Source of the DNA: Bianquea renquensis | Lineage (GTDB): Bacteria; Bacillota; Clostridia; Lachnospirales; Bianqueaceae | Assembly: GCF_014384895.1 (NCBI RefSeq) | Contig: NZ_JACRSQ010000018.1 | Coordinates: 1 to 64,000, forward strand | Length of the DNA stretch: 64,000 nucleotides | Reading direction: 5' to 3' | Shown: positions 55,061 to 64,000 of the stretch, piece after piece | How the letters are laid out: each line of letters starts with the position of its first letter | Numbering within the stretch: the stretch's first letter is position 1 | Notes under the pieces: generated by a model | The model's input: the letters and a program-made list of their open reading frames with translations, nothing else | The model's database searches: none | Told to the model about the DNA's origin: nothing | Made by a program: the position numbers and the translations under genes

Positions 55061-55828
55061 ATGGATTTTGTAGAGAAGACCGGCAAGACAGTGGATGAGG
55101 CCGTCACCGCAGCGTTGATTGAGCTTGGGGTGTCCAGTGATCAGGTCAACATTGAGATCGTAGATGAGGGCACGAAGGGTATCCTTGGCCTTTTTAGCAA
55201 AGAAGCAAAGGTCAGAGTGTCCTTAAAGTCGTCAGACCAGGGAGAGACAGTGGAGAAGGAGATTGAGGAGGAAGTGGCGAAAGAGCTTGAGCCGATTCAG
55301 TCTGAGATTGATAGTTTTTCCGAGGGGTCTGATCAAGCTGATGAACCGGTAGGGGATAGGAATCCGGAGGCGATCGACAAAGCATGTGAGTTCTTGACGA
55401 ATGTCCTGGAGGCCATGGGGATACAGTCTCATGTGAAAGCTGAATATTCTGATGATAATATCTTAAATGTGGATATCGAGGGTGATGGAATGGGCGTCAT
55501 CATCGGTAAGAGAGGAAATACGCTGGATTCTCTTCAATATTTGACCACGCTGGTGGTCAACAAGGGTTCCGAGTCCCATGTTCGAGTGAAATTGGACACG
55601 GAGAATTACCGCGAACGGCGGCAGCAGACATTGGAGAGCCTTGCCATCAATCTTGCTAAGAAGGTAAAGAAGACGGGGAAGAGGGTAATCTTGGAGCCTA
55701 TGAATCCCTATGAGCGCCGGATCATTCACTCCACCCTACAGTCTGACCCCATGATCGAAACCCACAGTGAGGGGGAGGAACCTTACCGCAAGGTTGTCAT
55801 CTCCTTGAAACGCAAGGGTGGCCGATAA
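55061..55828 (+). CDS. jag: RNA-binding protein Jag/KhpB
   Basis: The 255-residue protein has a Jag-N domain (GTKGILGLFSKEAKVRV near 45), a KH domain with GKRGNTLDSLQ (about 150) and an R3H domain ending in RRIIHSTLQ near 225. These bind RNA. It follows yidC by 13 nt. Confidence 0.95.
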   Translation: MDFVEKTGKTVDEAVTAALIELGVSSDQVNIEIVDEGTKGILGLFSKEAKVRVSLKSSDQGETVEKEIEEEVAKELEPIQSEIDSFSEGSDQADEPVGDRNPEAIDKACEFLTNVLEAMGIQSHVKAEYSDDNILNVDIEGDGMGVIIGKRGNTLDSLQYLTTLVVNKGSESHVRVKLDTENYRERRQQTLESLAINLAKKVKKTGKRVILEPMNPYERRIIHSTLQSDPMIETHSEGEEPYRKVVISLKRKGGR

Positions 55829-55857
55829 CATAAGTATCCGCGGCGGAGCCGTATGTG

Positions 55858-55890
55858 AAACCCAGGGACCTGTTGCCGCTGGGTTTTTCT
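55858..55890 (+). terminator. Terminator after jag
   Basis: AAACCCAG pairs with CTGGGTTT over a small loop, followed by TTTTCTT. mnmE then starts about 110 bp later. Confidence 0.85.
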
Positions 55891-55998
55891 TAACGTTCTC
55901 ACAGGGGAATGAAAAGACTATAATTTGGGTCGATGTGCGGCTCAAAGTACAGTTGCCCTAGCTGAATTGAAGAGCAGCTAGGCGGAATGGAGATTGAC

Positions 55999-57408
55999 AT
56001 GGCTGATCAGTACAATGGAGGTCCCGCCATTGCCGCTATTTCGACGCCGGCAGGGACCGGAGCGATTGCGATTATCCGCATTTCAGGAAGAGAGTCCATT
56101 GAGATTGTGGACGCCGTATTTCAGCCGGCCGACAAGAGCTCTCTGCGTGACAGTCCATCTCATACGATTCATTATGGGTGGATCGTGGATCCGCAGACAC
56201 AGGATTCGGTGGATGAAGTTCTTGTCATGCTCATGCGAGCGCCGAGGACGTTTACAAGAGAAGATGTGGTGGAGATCAATTGTCATGGCGGAGCCTATAT
56301 ACAGGGACGTATCTTGGAGCTCTTATTTCAGAGTGGCGCTCGCCTGGCAGAGCCCGGAGAATTTACTAAGAGAGCTTTTTTAAATGGACGGATGGATCTA
56401 TCACAGGCGGAAGCGGTTATGGACTTGATCTCATCGCAGACGGATTTATCGCTGCGCTCGTCGATTCATACGCTAAAGGGCGGCTTACGGGAGAAGATTG
56501 ACATGCTTCGCGGGGGGCTTTTAGATCTGATGACCCAGATTGAGGCCAATATCGACTATCCTGAATATGATCTTGAGGATGTGACCCTGGACCAGATACA
56601 GAAGACGGCGGCCGCAATTCTGGAGAAGATGGAAGACCTATGGAGAACTGCCGAAAGCGGCCGGCTCCTTAAGCAAGGAATCAAGGTTGCAATTGTGGGA
56701 AGGCCCAATGTGGGAAAATCCACTTTGTTGAATGCGCTTTTGCGGGAGCAGCGCGCCATTGTGACGGATATTCCTGGAACGACAAGAGATACGATTGAGG
56801 AGTTTGTGGATTTAGGGGGAATGCCGCTGCACCTGGTGGATACGGCGGGAATCCGCGAGACAGAGGATGTTGTGGAGAAGATCGGCGTGGATTTAGCAAG
56901 GAGGGCCGCCGAGGAGAGCGATCTGATTTTGATGGTGGTGGATGCAGGGATGGAGCTGGACGGGGAGGACCGCGCGATCTTTCAAGAGATTCGACATAAG
57001 CAATACTTGATCCTGTTGAATAAAACGGACCTTACGGCCGCCCACAGCGCGGATGAGTTTGCCGCCATCCTGGGGGATCCCCAGGCGAGGGAGCACATAC
57101 TCGCAGTATCCGCTAAGGAGGAAAAAGGGCTGGATACCGTTGAAAGCCGAATACGAAAGCTATTTTTCGATGGCACCATCGCCATCGGCAAGGATCCTCT
57201 GATCTCCAACCTTCGGCAGAAGGAAGCACTTCGTCGAGGAATCGCTGGTCTGCGGGCAGTTTTGAGAGGAGTGGAGGAGGGAATTCCACAGGACATGATT
57301 ATGATCGATTTGACAGACGCCTATGATGCTTTGGGGGAAATATCTGGACATTGCGTCAAGGACGATGTGATTCAGGAGATCTTCAGCCGGTTTTGCCTTG
57401 GCAAATAA
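55999..57408 (+). CDS. mnmE: tRNA modification GTPase MnmE
   Basis: The 469-residue GTPase has an N-terminal folate-binding domain with PEVAAIST-like start and FTREDVVEINCHGG (about 78). The G domain has GRPNVGKSTLLNAL (about 233), DIPGTTRDT (about 253) and DTAG. The C-terminal tail FCLGK carries the catalytic Cys. With MnmG it modifies the wobble uridine of tRNAs. GGAG lies 6 nt before the ATG at 55999. Confidence 0.96.
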   Translation: MADQYNGGPAIAAISTPAGTGAIAIIRISGRESIEIVDAVFQPADKSSLRDSPSHTIHYGWIVDPQTQDSVDEVLVMLMRAPRTFTREDVVEINCHGGAYIQGRILELLFQSGARLAEPGEFTKRAFLNGRMDLSQAEAVMDLISSQTDLSLRSSIHTLKGGLREKIDMLRGGLLDLMTQIEANIDYPEYDLEDVTLDQIQKTAAAILEKMEDLWRTAESGRLLKQGIKVAIVGRPNVGKSTLLNALLREQRAIVTDIPGTTRDTIEEFVDLGGMPLHLVDTAGIRETEDVVEKIGVDLARRAAEESDLILMVVDAGMELDGEDRAIFQEIRHKQYLILLNKTDLTAAHSADEFAAILGDPQAREHILAVSAKEEKGLDTVESRIRKLFFDGTIAIGKDPLISNLRQKEALRRGIAGLRAVLRGVEEGIPQDMIMIDLTDAYDALGEISGHCVKDDVIQEIFSRFCLGK

Positions 57409-57435
57409 CAATTTATGTGTGGAGAGTGTGAATAA

Positions 57436-59379
57436 ATGGATACTGAATATCCGGTGTTGGGGTCAAAGGAGCACCAGATTGTGTATTGGGAAGAGGACAT
57501 TGATGTCGCCGTGATCGGTGGGGGGCACGCGGGCTGCGAGGCGGCATTAGCCTGTGCGCGGCTAGGGATGAGGACAATTCTTTTCGCTATGAATCTGGAC
57601 AGTATCGCCATGATGCCGTGCAACCCCAACATCGGGGGGACATCGAAGGGGCATTTGGTGAGAGAAATTGACGCGCTGGGTGGCGAGATGGGGAAGAATA
57701 TTGATCGGACCTACATTCAATCCCGGATGCTGAACACGGCAAAAGGGCCAGCAGTTCATTCCCTTCGAGCCCAAGCGGATAAAGCGCGATATAAGGAGGC
57801 GATGAAGCTTGTTCTGGAAAAGCAGGATTCCCTGTGGATTCGCCAGAGTGAAGTTGTCTATATCGATACAAAGAATGGCAGCGTTTCAGGGGTCTTGACC
57901 GCACCAGGAGGATACTATCCCTGCAAAAGCGTGATCATCTGTACAGGCACCTATTTACAGGCCAGCTGTATTCATGGCACATATCGAGTTCAAACGGGAC
58001 CGGGAGGGATGCAGGCCGCATGTGGCGGTTTGACAGACTGCCTTCGTGATCTGGGGCTGCCCTTGAGGCGCTTTAAGACTGGGACGCCAGCCAGGGTCGA
58101 TGGCCGGACGCTGGATTTTCAGAAGATGGAAGAGCAGAAAGGCGATGAGCACATTGTGCCATTTTCTTTTGAAAATTCGCCGGACGCGATTCGGCGACCC
58201 CAGCGGTCCTGTTGGCTGACATATACAAATGAGAGGACCCATGCCATTATTCGGAATAATCTTCACCGGTCTCCCTTATACTCGGGTGACATTCGCGGAA
58301 TTGGACCTCGTTATTGTCCGTCTATCGAAGACAAAGTGGTTCGGTTTGCTGACAAGGAACGGCATCAAGTATTTTTGGAACCAGAAGGGGATCATACGTT
58401 TGAATATTATGTATCGGGTATGTCCTCCTCTCTTCCTGAAGATGTACAGCGGGATATGCTCAGAACATTGCCTGGTTTAGAGCATGTCCAGATAATGAGA
58501 ACGGGATATGCCATTGAGTATGATTGTATTGATCCGCTTGCTTTGGACCATACTTTACAGATCAAACAGGTGAAGGGTCTTTATAGTGCTGGCCAGTTTA
58601 ACGGGAGTTCAGGGTATGAAGAGGCTGCGGCACAAGGGTTGATCGCAGGAATCAACGCTGCGCTGTCCATAAAGGGAGGAGATCCCTTGATTTTAGACAG
58701 ATCGCAGGCATATATCGGCGTGCTGATCGATGACCTGGTGACAAAGGGCACAAATGAACCATACCGCATGATGACATCGAGAGCAGAATATCGACTCTTG
58801 CTCCGACAAGATAACGCAGATCTTCGATTGACGGAGCTTGGATATAAAGTAGGACTCATTTCCCATGCCCGATACAGTCGTTTTCTTCGGAAAAAAGAAG
58901 AGATTTCCCAGGAAATAGAGCGGCTGGAGAACACATGCCTCAGCGCTTCCGCGGAGGTGAATGAGTTTCTGAATTCGTTGAAAACATCCTCAATACGGTC
59001 GGGGGTATCTTTAGCAGAGCTGCTTCGCCGACCGGAGATATCCTATGGCGATGTAATTGCTATGGGTGATTTGGCGGCAATTGAGCGGCCGCACTTAGAT
59101 TCAGCGGCGGGGGAGCAAGCTGCAATTCAAATCAAATATCAGGGATACATTGAAAAGCAGATGCAACAGGTGGAGCAGTTTAAAAAACTGGAGCAAAAGT
59201 TAATTCCGCAGGAGTTAAATTACGAGGAAATTCCGAGTCTGCGGTTGGAAGCGAGACAGAAATTGTCCAAGGTACGGCCGAGATCTGTGGGTCAGGCGTC
59301 CAGGATTTCCGGCGTATCACCGGCGGATGTGAATGTTCTTCTCGTATATCTGGAGCAATACCGGCTTTGCAAAAAGTAG
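57436..59379 (+). CDS. mnmG: tRNA modification enzyme MnmG
   Basis: The 647-residue protein has the FAD-binding VIGGGHAGCEAALA (about 32), CNPNIGGTSKGHLVREIDALGG (about 60) and the conserved AGQFNGSSGYEEAAAQG (about 385). A C-terminal domain near 560 follows. It acts with MnmE on tRNA wobble bases. It starts 27 nt after mnmE, as in most Firmicutes. Confidence 0.96.
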   Translation: MDTEYPVLGSKEHQIVYWEEDIDVAVIGGGHAGCEAALACARLGMRTILFAMNLDSIAMMPCNPNIGGTSKGHLVREIDALGGEMGKNIDRTYIQSRMLNTAKGPAVHSLRAQADKARYKEAMKLVLEKQDSLWIRQSEVVYIDTKNGSVSGVLTAPGGYYPCKSVIICTGTYLQASCIHGTYRVQTGPGGMQAACGGLTDCLRDLGLPLRRFKTGTPARVDGRTLDFQKMEEQKGDEHIVPFSFENSPDAIRRPQRSCWLTYTNERTHAIIRNNLHRSPLYSGDIRGIGPRYCPSIEDKVVRFADKERHQVFLEPEGDHTFEYYVSGMSSSLPEDVQRDMLRTLPGLEHVQIMRTGYAIEYDCIDPLALDHTLQIKQVKGLYSAGQFNGSSGYEEAAAQGLIAGINAALSIKGGDPLILDRSQAYIGVLIDDLVTKGTNEPYRMMTSRAEYRLLLRQDNADLRLTELGYKVGLISHARYSRFLRKKEEISQEIERLENTCLSASAEVNEFLNSLKTSSIRSGVSLAELLRRPEISYGDVIAMGDLAAIERPHLDSAAGEQAAIQIKYQGYIEKQMQQVEQFKKLEQKLIPQELNYEEIPSLRLEARQKLSKVRPRSVGQASRISGVSPADVNVLLVYLEQYRLCKK

Positions 59380-59392
59380 GGAGATAAGGGCG

Positions 59393-60121
59393 ATGGATGA
59401 GGCAGTTCAGGAATACTTGCGGCTGGGAGCAGAAAAAATGGGTTTTGCGCTGGACAGGGAGCAGATCCGACAGTTTACAGTCTATAGTGAGTTACTTGTG
59501 CAGTGGAATGAGAAAATGAATCTCACCGCCATCACGGAAGAGCGGGAGATTATCGGGAAGCATTTTCTTGATAGCCTGGCCGGTGGAGTGGCACTCCAGA
59601 GGGATGGCCGTGAGCAGGTGCGGTTGATTGATGTTGGAACAGGGGCGGGTTTTCCGGGAATTCCCCTGAAGATTGTGCTGCCAGGGGTATCCCTGACGCT
59701 GTTGGATTCTTTGCAGAAGCGGGTTGCCTTTTTGCAGGAAGTGTGTTCACAGCTCGGACTACAGGATGTAACCTGTATCCATGGACGCGCCGAAGAGCTG
59801 GGGCGTGAAGTGGAGTATCGGGAAAATTATGATGTAGCCGTGTCGAGGGCTGTTGCCCCCTTGCCGGTATTGTTGGAGTATTGTTCAGGATTTGTAAGGC
59901 AAGGCGGCCTCTTTTTGGCCTATAAAGGACCAAGCATAGTGGAGGAGCTAGAGATTTCCCGCAATGCAGTGTCGAAATTGCAGTTTTCTATCCGGGAGAC
60001 AATGGATATGGTGATACCAGATACGGAGTATCGTCATTTTATAACAATATTTGAGAAGATCGGCAGTTTGCCCTTGAAATATCCTAGAAAACAAAGTAAA
60101 ATAAAGAAAGAACCATTATGA
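59393..60121 (+). CDS. rsmG: 16S rRNA m7G methyltransferase RsmG
   Basis: The 242-residue enzyme has the SAM-binding motif LIDVGTGAGFPGIPL (about 77), with KIVLPGVSLTLLDS and VSRAVAPL. It methylates G527 of 16S rRNA. It starts 13 nt after mnmG. Confidence 0.95.
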   Translation: MDEAVQEYLRLGAEKMGFALDREQIRQFTVYSELLVQWNEKMNLTAITEEREIIGKHFLDSLAGGVALQRDGREQVRLIDVGTGAGFPGIPLKIVLPGVSLTLLDSLQKRVAFLQEVCSQLGLQDVTCIHGRAEELGREVEYRENYDVAVSRAVAPLPVLLEYCSGFVRQGGLFLAYKGPSIVEELEISRNAVSKLQFSIRETMDMVIPDTEYRHFITIFEKIGSLPLKYPRKQSKIKKEPL

Positions 60122-60163
60122 GCGATCGGAATCATCTCACCGTATAAAGGGGCCTTTAAACTA

Positions 60164-61003
60164 ATGAATTCTTTTGACCAGAGTAAATATGAAACGTTAT
60201 CTGTCATTTCAGTGGAGATAAGCAAAATACGCCCGAATCCTTACCAGCCGCGACGCTCCTTTGATAATCTGGCGCTAGGGGAACTGGCGCAGTCCATCAA
60301 GGAACACGGCGTCATGCAGCCCATAAGCGTTCGAACGCTAGGGGATGGATATGAACTCATTGCGGGCGAGAGGCGCCTTCGCGCGTCTCAGTTGGCTGGC
60401 TTGACTATGATTCCTGCCATCGTGGTGGATATAACCGATCAGGAGAGTGCTGTTCTAGCCTTGATCGAGAATATTCAGCGGCAGGATTTGAACTATTTTG
60501 AAGAGGCACAGGGGTATCTGAATTTGATTGAGGATTATGATCTCCGTCAAGAACAGATTGCGAAGATGATGGGGAAGAGTCAGTCCACCATTGCAAATAA
60601 ACTTCGCCTGCTGAAGCTCTCACCACAAATTCAAAAGGATTTGATGGAAAATGGTCTGACAGAACGGCATGCTCGCGTTCTGTTAAAGCTTCCAGATGAA
60701 GCGCTACAGCGAAAGGTGCTGCATCAAGTGATTGAGGAGAATCTAACGGTTAAGCACACGGAGGAGCTCGTTGAAGCTGTACTGGATCGTATCCTGAAAA
60801 AGGAGCAGAAGAAGGAAGAGGAGGCAGACAGCGAGACGGCGGGAAAGCAGAAGATCAAGCGCTACATAAAAGACATCCGCTTGTTTACCAATACGGTGCA
60901 AAAGGCGGTTACCTATATGAAGGATGCGGGCGTGCCTGTGGAAGTTGATGAGGAGAAGAACGGCGATTATTATGAAATGATTATTCGAGTTCCATATAAA
61001 TAA
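60164..61003 (+). CDS. ParB/Noc family DNA-binding protein
   Basis: The 279-residue protein has the ParB N-terminal part: IRPNPYQPRR (about 20), LIAGERRLRASQLAG (about 65) and ENIQRQDLN. It then has a helix-turn-helix (EQIAKMMGKSQSTIANKLRLL, about 120-140) and an acidic linker before the C-terminal part. By position after rsmG it corresponds to noc; Spo0J-like function is also possible. No obvious palindromic binding site was seen. Confidence 0.9.
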   Translation: MNSFDQSKYETLSVISVEISKIRPNPYQPRRSFDNLALGELAQSIKEHGVMQPISVRTLGDGYELIAGERRLRASQLAGLTMIPAIVVDITDQESAVLALIENIQRQDLNYFEEAQGYLNLIEDYDLRQEQIAKMMGKSQSTIANKLRLLKLSPQIQKDLMENGLTERHARVLLKLPDEALQRKVLHQVIEENLTVKHTEELVEAVLDRILKKEQKKEEEADSETAGKQKIKRYIKDIRLFTNTVQKAVTYMKDAGVPVEVDEEKNGDYYEMIIRVPYK

Positions 61004-61018
61004 GGAGGTCAGCATTGG

Positions 61019-61450
61019 ATGCTGAAAGGAATCTGGAAGGGGCCGGGCGAAGATCTGGGGGAGGCACATGGGATCCGTCGGGAGGTCTTTGTCGAGGAAC
61101 AGAAAGTGGACCCTTCGCTGGAATGGGATGCGCTGGATGAGAAGGCCGACCACCTCCTGATCTATGATGGGCAAGAGCCCATCGCTACCGGGAGGATGCG
61201 GAAGGGAAAGAATGGCGTCTATACCTTTGAAAGGATCGCAGTGCGCAAACCGTACCGGGGACAGCATATCGGGGAATTCCTGATGAAGATTATGATCAAC
61301 GAGGCTTTTGAAAGGGGAGGGCTGCAAGGGGTAGTGCATGCACAGGTGCAAGCTCAGGGTTTCTATGAGAAGCTTGGATTTTCGGTGGAGGGAGAATGCC
61401 ATATAAGCGCAGGAATCGAGCATGTATACATGATTCGGTCCTTGGTATGA
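61019..61450 (+). CDS. GNAT-family N-acetyltransferase
   Basis: The 143-residue protein has the GNAT acetyl-CoA loop RKPYRGQHIGEFLM (about 83) and the C-terminal FYEKLGFSVEGE. It would acetylate an unknown amine. AAGGAGG precedes the ATG. The next gene starts after a terminator. Confidence 0.85.
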   Translation: MLKGIWKGPGEDLGEAHGIRREVFVEEQKVDPSLEWDALDEKADHLLIYDGQEPIATGRMRKGKNGVYTFERIAVRKPYRGQHIGEFLMKIMINEAFERGGLQGVVHAQVQAQGFYEKLGFSVEGECHISAGIEHVYMIRSLV

Positions 61451-61520
61451 GAAATCGCGATACCGCTATAGTGGGAGTCGTATCCATGCCGAAAGCGCAT
61501 GGAGATTGATGCATGTAATG

Positions 61521-61563
61521 AAAAAAGACGGGGAAAAGCAATCGCTTCTTGGCCGTCTTTTTT
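61521..61563. terminator. Rho-independent terminator
   Basis: AAAAAAGACGG and CCGTCTTTTTT form an 11-bp stem with A and T runs, suited to both directions. It separates the plus-strand GNAT gene from the minus-strand hydrolase. Confidence 0.9.
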
Positions 61564-61629
61564 GGTGGCTGTATGGCAGCTGCCTGAATTCAGCTTGTCG
61601 TTTGGTCCTGTTTTGATGAGTTCTGATCG

Positions 61630-62577
61630 CTAGGAAAAATAAAAGTGGCAGATGGATAAAAATTCGTCCGGCGCTTCAAGCCAGGGAAGGCCTGCACTGG
61701 GAGACATGAGTTCGACCTCGATAGAGGAGTTGATATCCTCTAATCTTTGTTTCTGTTGTTTGAAATGCAATAAATCTCCGCTTAGGATGACATAGAGATC
61801 ATGGTCAATTTTTGCTAAAGGCCGGATAATGTCTGCATCCATGTAATGGGTCAAATAGGAGAAATAAGCGTATTTTGCGCTGGACCCCTTACAATGCGCG
61901 CTCTCCCAGATTTCCGTTAGCATGGTAGGCGTGAGGTCGATGCCGCGATTCTGGTATTGCCGCCGCAATATGGGACGTGATGTCAGGAGATTGTAGATAA
62001 AGGTTCCCACGATGTGCGTCTCTAAAAGCAGTCGGGAGAGTCTAGAGAGAAAGCCAGGGCTAGGCGCTCCCTCCACGGTGTTGCATGGATTGACAAATAG
62101 CAGTTTACGGTAGAAGTTGGGCTGCATTTGGCAGGCTAATGAGCAGAAGGTGCAGGACAGGGAATCCGCGATTACGTCAACAGGAGATTTAACGACTTGC
62201 TCGATGAAGTCATTGAGAAGCTGGACATAGAAGTAGGCTGTAAAGGTAATCATCGGTTTATCAGAGCGGCCAAAGCCTGGCAGGTCAAGGGTGTACACGC
62301 GATGGCAGGCGGCTAAGTTTTCGGAGAGTGTTCGCATCATATGCTCTCCCGCTCCTGGATAAATGCCGTGAATTAAAAGAACAGGTGTCCCTGTACCACG
62401 GACAGTATAAAAGACATCACCGTATCTCCAATGGAAAAGATTCCCAGGTTCATGCTCAAGAAGATGATCAGAGGTGGCACGGCGAAATACAATGGCATTG
62501 ATGCCCGCTAGAATACCTAAACCTGCGGTGATGGCGCCAGCGGTGGTTAGAATCTTTTTGTATATTGAGGACTTCAT
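61630..62577 (-). CDS. Alpha/beta hydrolase with N-terminal membrane anchor
   Basis: The 315-residue protein begins with a membrane helix (about 9-28). An oxyanion-side LLIHGIYPGAGEHM (about 67-80), LDLPGFGRSD (about 98) and a nucleophile elbow IADSLSC (about 138) in place of the usual GxSxG follow. The catalytic Ser may thus still work, with Ala at the first Gly. The substrate is unknown. It is transcribed away from argS. Confidence 0.75.
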   Translation of the reverse strand: MKSSIYKKILTTAGAITAGLGILAGINAIVFRRATSDHLLEHEPGNLFHWRYGDVFYTVRGTGTPVLLIHGIYPGAGEHMMRTLSENLAACHRVYTLDLPGFGRSDKPMITFTAYFYVQLLNDFIEQVVKSPVDVIADSLSCTFCSLACQMQPNFYRKLLFVNPCNTVEGAPSPGFLSRLSRLLLETHIVGTFIYNLLTSRPILRRQYQNRGIDLTPTMLTEIWESAHCKGSSAKYAYFSYLTHYMDADIIRPLAKIDHDLYVILSGDLLHFKQQKQRLEDINSSIEVELMSPSAGLPWLEAPDEFLSICHFYFS

Positions 62578-62679
62578 AGTTTCATCCTTTCTGCTCCGTT
62601 AAACGGACTTCAATGAAGTTTATAATTTATTATCTACCACTTTAAACGAAATTGCAATATCTATTTATATTTTTTTACC

Positions 62680-62875
62680 CTATTATGAAATTGTAAAGTT
62701 CGCGGAACGCGAACTTTTTTATCCTATTGGGAAAGTCCGCCGCGAGGCGGACATAATTTCGAAGAACCGAAGGTACTTCTAAAGTTCGCGGAACGCGAAC
62801 TTTTTTACCCTATTATGAAAGTCCGCCGCGAGGCGGACATAATTTCGAAGAACCGAAGGTACTTTACTGAACAGG
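62680..62875 (+). repeat. Palindromic repeat element, copies B and C in tandem
   Basis: Two 86-bp units begin at 62694 and 62780. Each has a TAAAGTTCGCG/CGCGAAC hairpin followed by TTTTTTA, then AAGTCCGCC/GGCGGAC and TTCGAAGAACCGAAGGTACTT. A partial unit (TTTTTTTACCCTATTATGAAA) lies before the first. The second half of the unit is almost identical to the copy at 42537-42600. The first hairpin looks like a terminator, an odd place between two divergent genes. Confidence 0.9.
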
Positions 62876-62889
62876 GGATAAAGTATATC

Positions 62890-62918
62890 TGGACAAAAAA
62901 CGCGGAACCTAGTATAAT
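62890..62918 (+). promoter_or_regulatory. Sigma-A promoter of argS
   Basis: TGGACA and TATAAT lie 17 nt apart, 33 nt before the start codon. No T-box leader features are seen. Confidence 0.82.
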
Positions 62919-62951
62919 AATGGGTATCGATATAGGAAAGGGAGACAAATG

Positions 62952-64000
62952 ATGGGTATTCGTGAGTATGTAGGTTCAGAGTTTGCTAAGATCCTTCCCG
63001 AACTTTCATTGGAACAGATAAACACGATTATAGAAGCACCAAAGGAAAAGGCGATGGGGGATTATGCATTTCCCTGTTTTCGCCTGGCGAAAGATTTTCG
63101 GAGAGCTCCGGCGGTTATTGCACAGGAGATTGCACAGAGGGCCGAGTCACTGGATTTTTTTGAGAAGGTGGAGGCCGTCGGACCTTATGTCAATATGTTT
63201 ATATCGCGGGAGAAATTGGCTTCCATTATTTTAGAGGAATACAACGCCAGCGAGTGCTTTGGTTCATCAAAGGAGGGCGCGGGAAAGACGATCGTGCTTG
63301 ATTATTCGTCAATCAATATCGCAAAACCCTTCCATATTGGCCATCTTCGCACCACTGTCATTGGAAATTCTATTCATAAGCTCTATCAGTTTTTAGGATA
63401 CAAGACGGTTCGAATCAATCATTTGGGGGATTGGGGCACACAGTTTGGAAAGATGGCGGTAGCCTATGAGATGTGGGGCGACCCTCAGCTTGTAGAACAG
63501 AAAGGAATCCGAGGCTTGTTAGAATTGTATGTTCGGTTCCATGATGAGGCTAAGGAGGATCCTTCATTAGACGATAAGGCCAGAGAGTACTTTTCTAGAA
63601 TGGAGCAGGGGGATGAACATGTCTTGTCTCTCTGGCGGAAATTTGTCGATATTAGTCTAAAAGAGGTATCGAGGGTCTATGACCTATTGGATGTACAGTT
63701 TGACTCCTACAATGGGGAGAGTTTCTACAACGATAAAATGGAACGTCCGATCCAAGAGTTAAAGGATAAGGGATTGCTGGTGGAGAGCGAAGGGGCAATG
63801 ATCGTAGATCTGTCGGATTCCGATATGCCACCTTGTATTGTCCTAAAAAAGGATGGCAGTACGCTGTACGCGACAAGGGATATTGCCGCCGCCATCTATC
63901 GAAAGGAAACCTATGACTTTGATAAATGTATCTATGTAACGGCCTTCGACCAGGGGCTGCATTTTGCCCAGGTTTTTAAAGTTCTTGAGAAAATGGGGTA
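62952..64000 (+). CDS. argS: Arginyl-tRNA synthetase, start of gene (cut by window end)
   Basis: The visible 349 residues hold the N-terminal Add-1 domain and the class I catalytic core with FHIGHLRTTVIGN (HIGH motif, about 125). NHLGDWGTQFGK (about 155) follows, the arginyl-specific segment. It charges tRNA-Arg with arginine. The start at 62952 has GGGAG at 7 nt; ATG at 62949 is also possible. No stop is reached, so the C-terminal half lies outside this window. Confidence 0.95.
   Translation, partial: MGIREYVGSEFAKILPELSLEQINTIIEAPKEKAMGDYAFPCFRLAKDFRRAPAVIAQEIAQRAESLDFFEKVEAVGPYVNMFISREKLASIILEEYNASECFGSSKEGAGKTIVLDYSSINIAKPFHIGHLRTTVIGNSIHKLYQFLGYKTVRINHLGDWGTQFGKMAVAYEMWGDPQLVEQKGIRGLLELYVRFHDEAKEDPSLDDKAREYFSRMEQGDEHVLSLWRKFVDISLKEVSRVYDLLDVQFDSYNGESFYNDKMERPIQELKDKGLLVESEGAMIVDLSDSDMPPCIVLKKDGSTLYATRDIAAAIYRKETYDFDKCIYVTAFDQGLHFAQVFKVLEKMG

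Noticed and set aside
60164..61003. parS or Noc binding sites around the ParB/Noc gene
   Set aside because: I saw no clear palindromic site of the known types nearby.
62680..62951. T-box leader in front of argS
   Set aside because: No T-box sequence or antiterminator was seen; the hairpins belong to the repeat element and lie upstream of the promoter.
1..64000. tRNA or rRNA genes
   Set aside because: No sequence with the tRNA ends or rRNA blocks was recognised in the window.

Overview
This window spans the replication origin of a Clostridia-type Firmicute (a gut Lachnospiraceae or Oscillospiraceae relative is my guess). The evidence is the conserved block rpmH-rnpA-yidD-yidC-jag-mnmE-mnmG-rsmG-parB/noc on one side and dnaA-dnaN-S4 protein-recF on the other. 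Strong AGGAGG ribosome sites, sigma-A promoters and many glycoside-degrading operons fit this assignment. oriC lies at about 50.8-51.2 kb, between dnaA and dnaN. It has several DnaA boxes and six TAG trinucleotides next to a box, which is a DnaA-trio unwinding element. Most genes left of the origin are on the minus strand and most to its right are on the plus strand, so transcription runs with replication.

Layout from left to right. 0.2-1.8 kb: a 19-copy tandem repeat of about 86 bp. 1.9-3.8 kb: esterase and polysaccharide deacetylase. 3.9-8.4 kb: plus-strand genes for a SanA-like membrane protein, a zinc-ribbon protein and an ECF sigma factor with a putative anti-sigma, plus a minus-strand AIPR-like gene. 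8.5-13.8 kb: a translationally coupled operon of GH36 alpha-galactosidase, zinc alcohol dehydrogenase, enolase-superfamily dehydratase, a remnant M24 peptidase and a DapA-family aldolase, opposite a PocR/AraC regulator. 14.8-23.1 kb: LacI regulator, GH78 rhamnosidase, two ABC permeases, a solute-binding lipoprotein and an unknown protein, with two identical LacI-type operators. 23.3-25.8 kb: a decayed transposase and a second 19-copy tandem repeat of 107 bp. 25.9-31.2 kb: GH42, DUF4432, AMP-binding ligase and XRE-cupin regulator. 31.2-35.6 kb: MoxR, DUF58, a membrane protein and an SH3-glucosaminidase. 35.7-42.5 kb: YitT, then GH29 fucosidase and a NahK-like kinase opposite a second PocR/AraC regulator, then a serine recombinase, a possible invertible promoter and two membrane proteins. 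42.6-47.4 kb: LacI, DUF4867, xylulokinase-like and fucose/arabinose isomerase-like operon. 47.6-64 kb: the origin region, a GNAT protein, an alpha/beta hydrolase and the start of argS.

Together the left arm is a chain of small regulated carbohydrate modules aimed at alpha-galactosides, rhamnosides, beta-galactosides, fucosides and aldose sugars. Each module carries its own LacI or AraC regulator, or an XRE-cupin regulator in the GH42 region. The best leads for unusual biology are the recombinase with inverted repeats around an outward-pointing extended -10, the two related giant tandem repeats, a palindromic repeat family present near both 42.5 and 62.8 kb, and the coupled operon with a shrunken peptidase gene.
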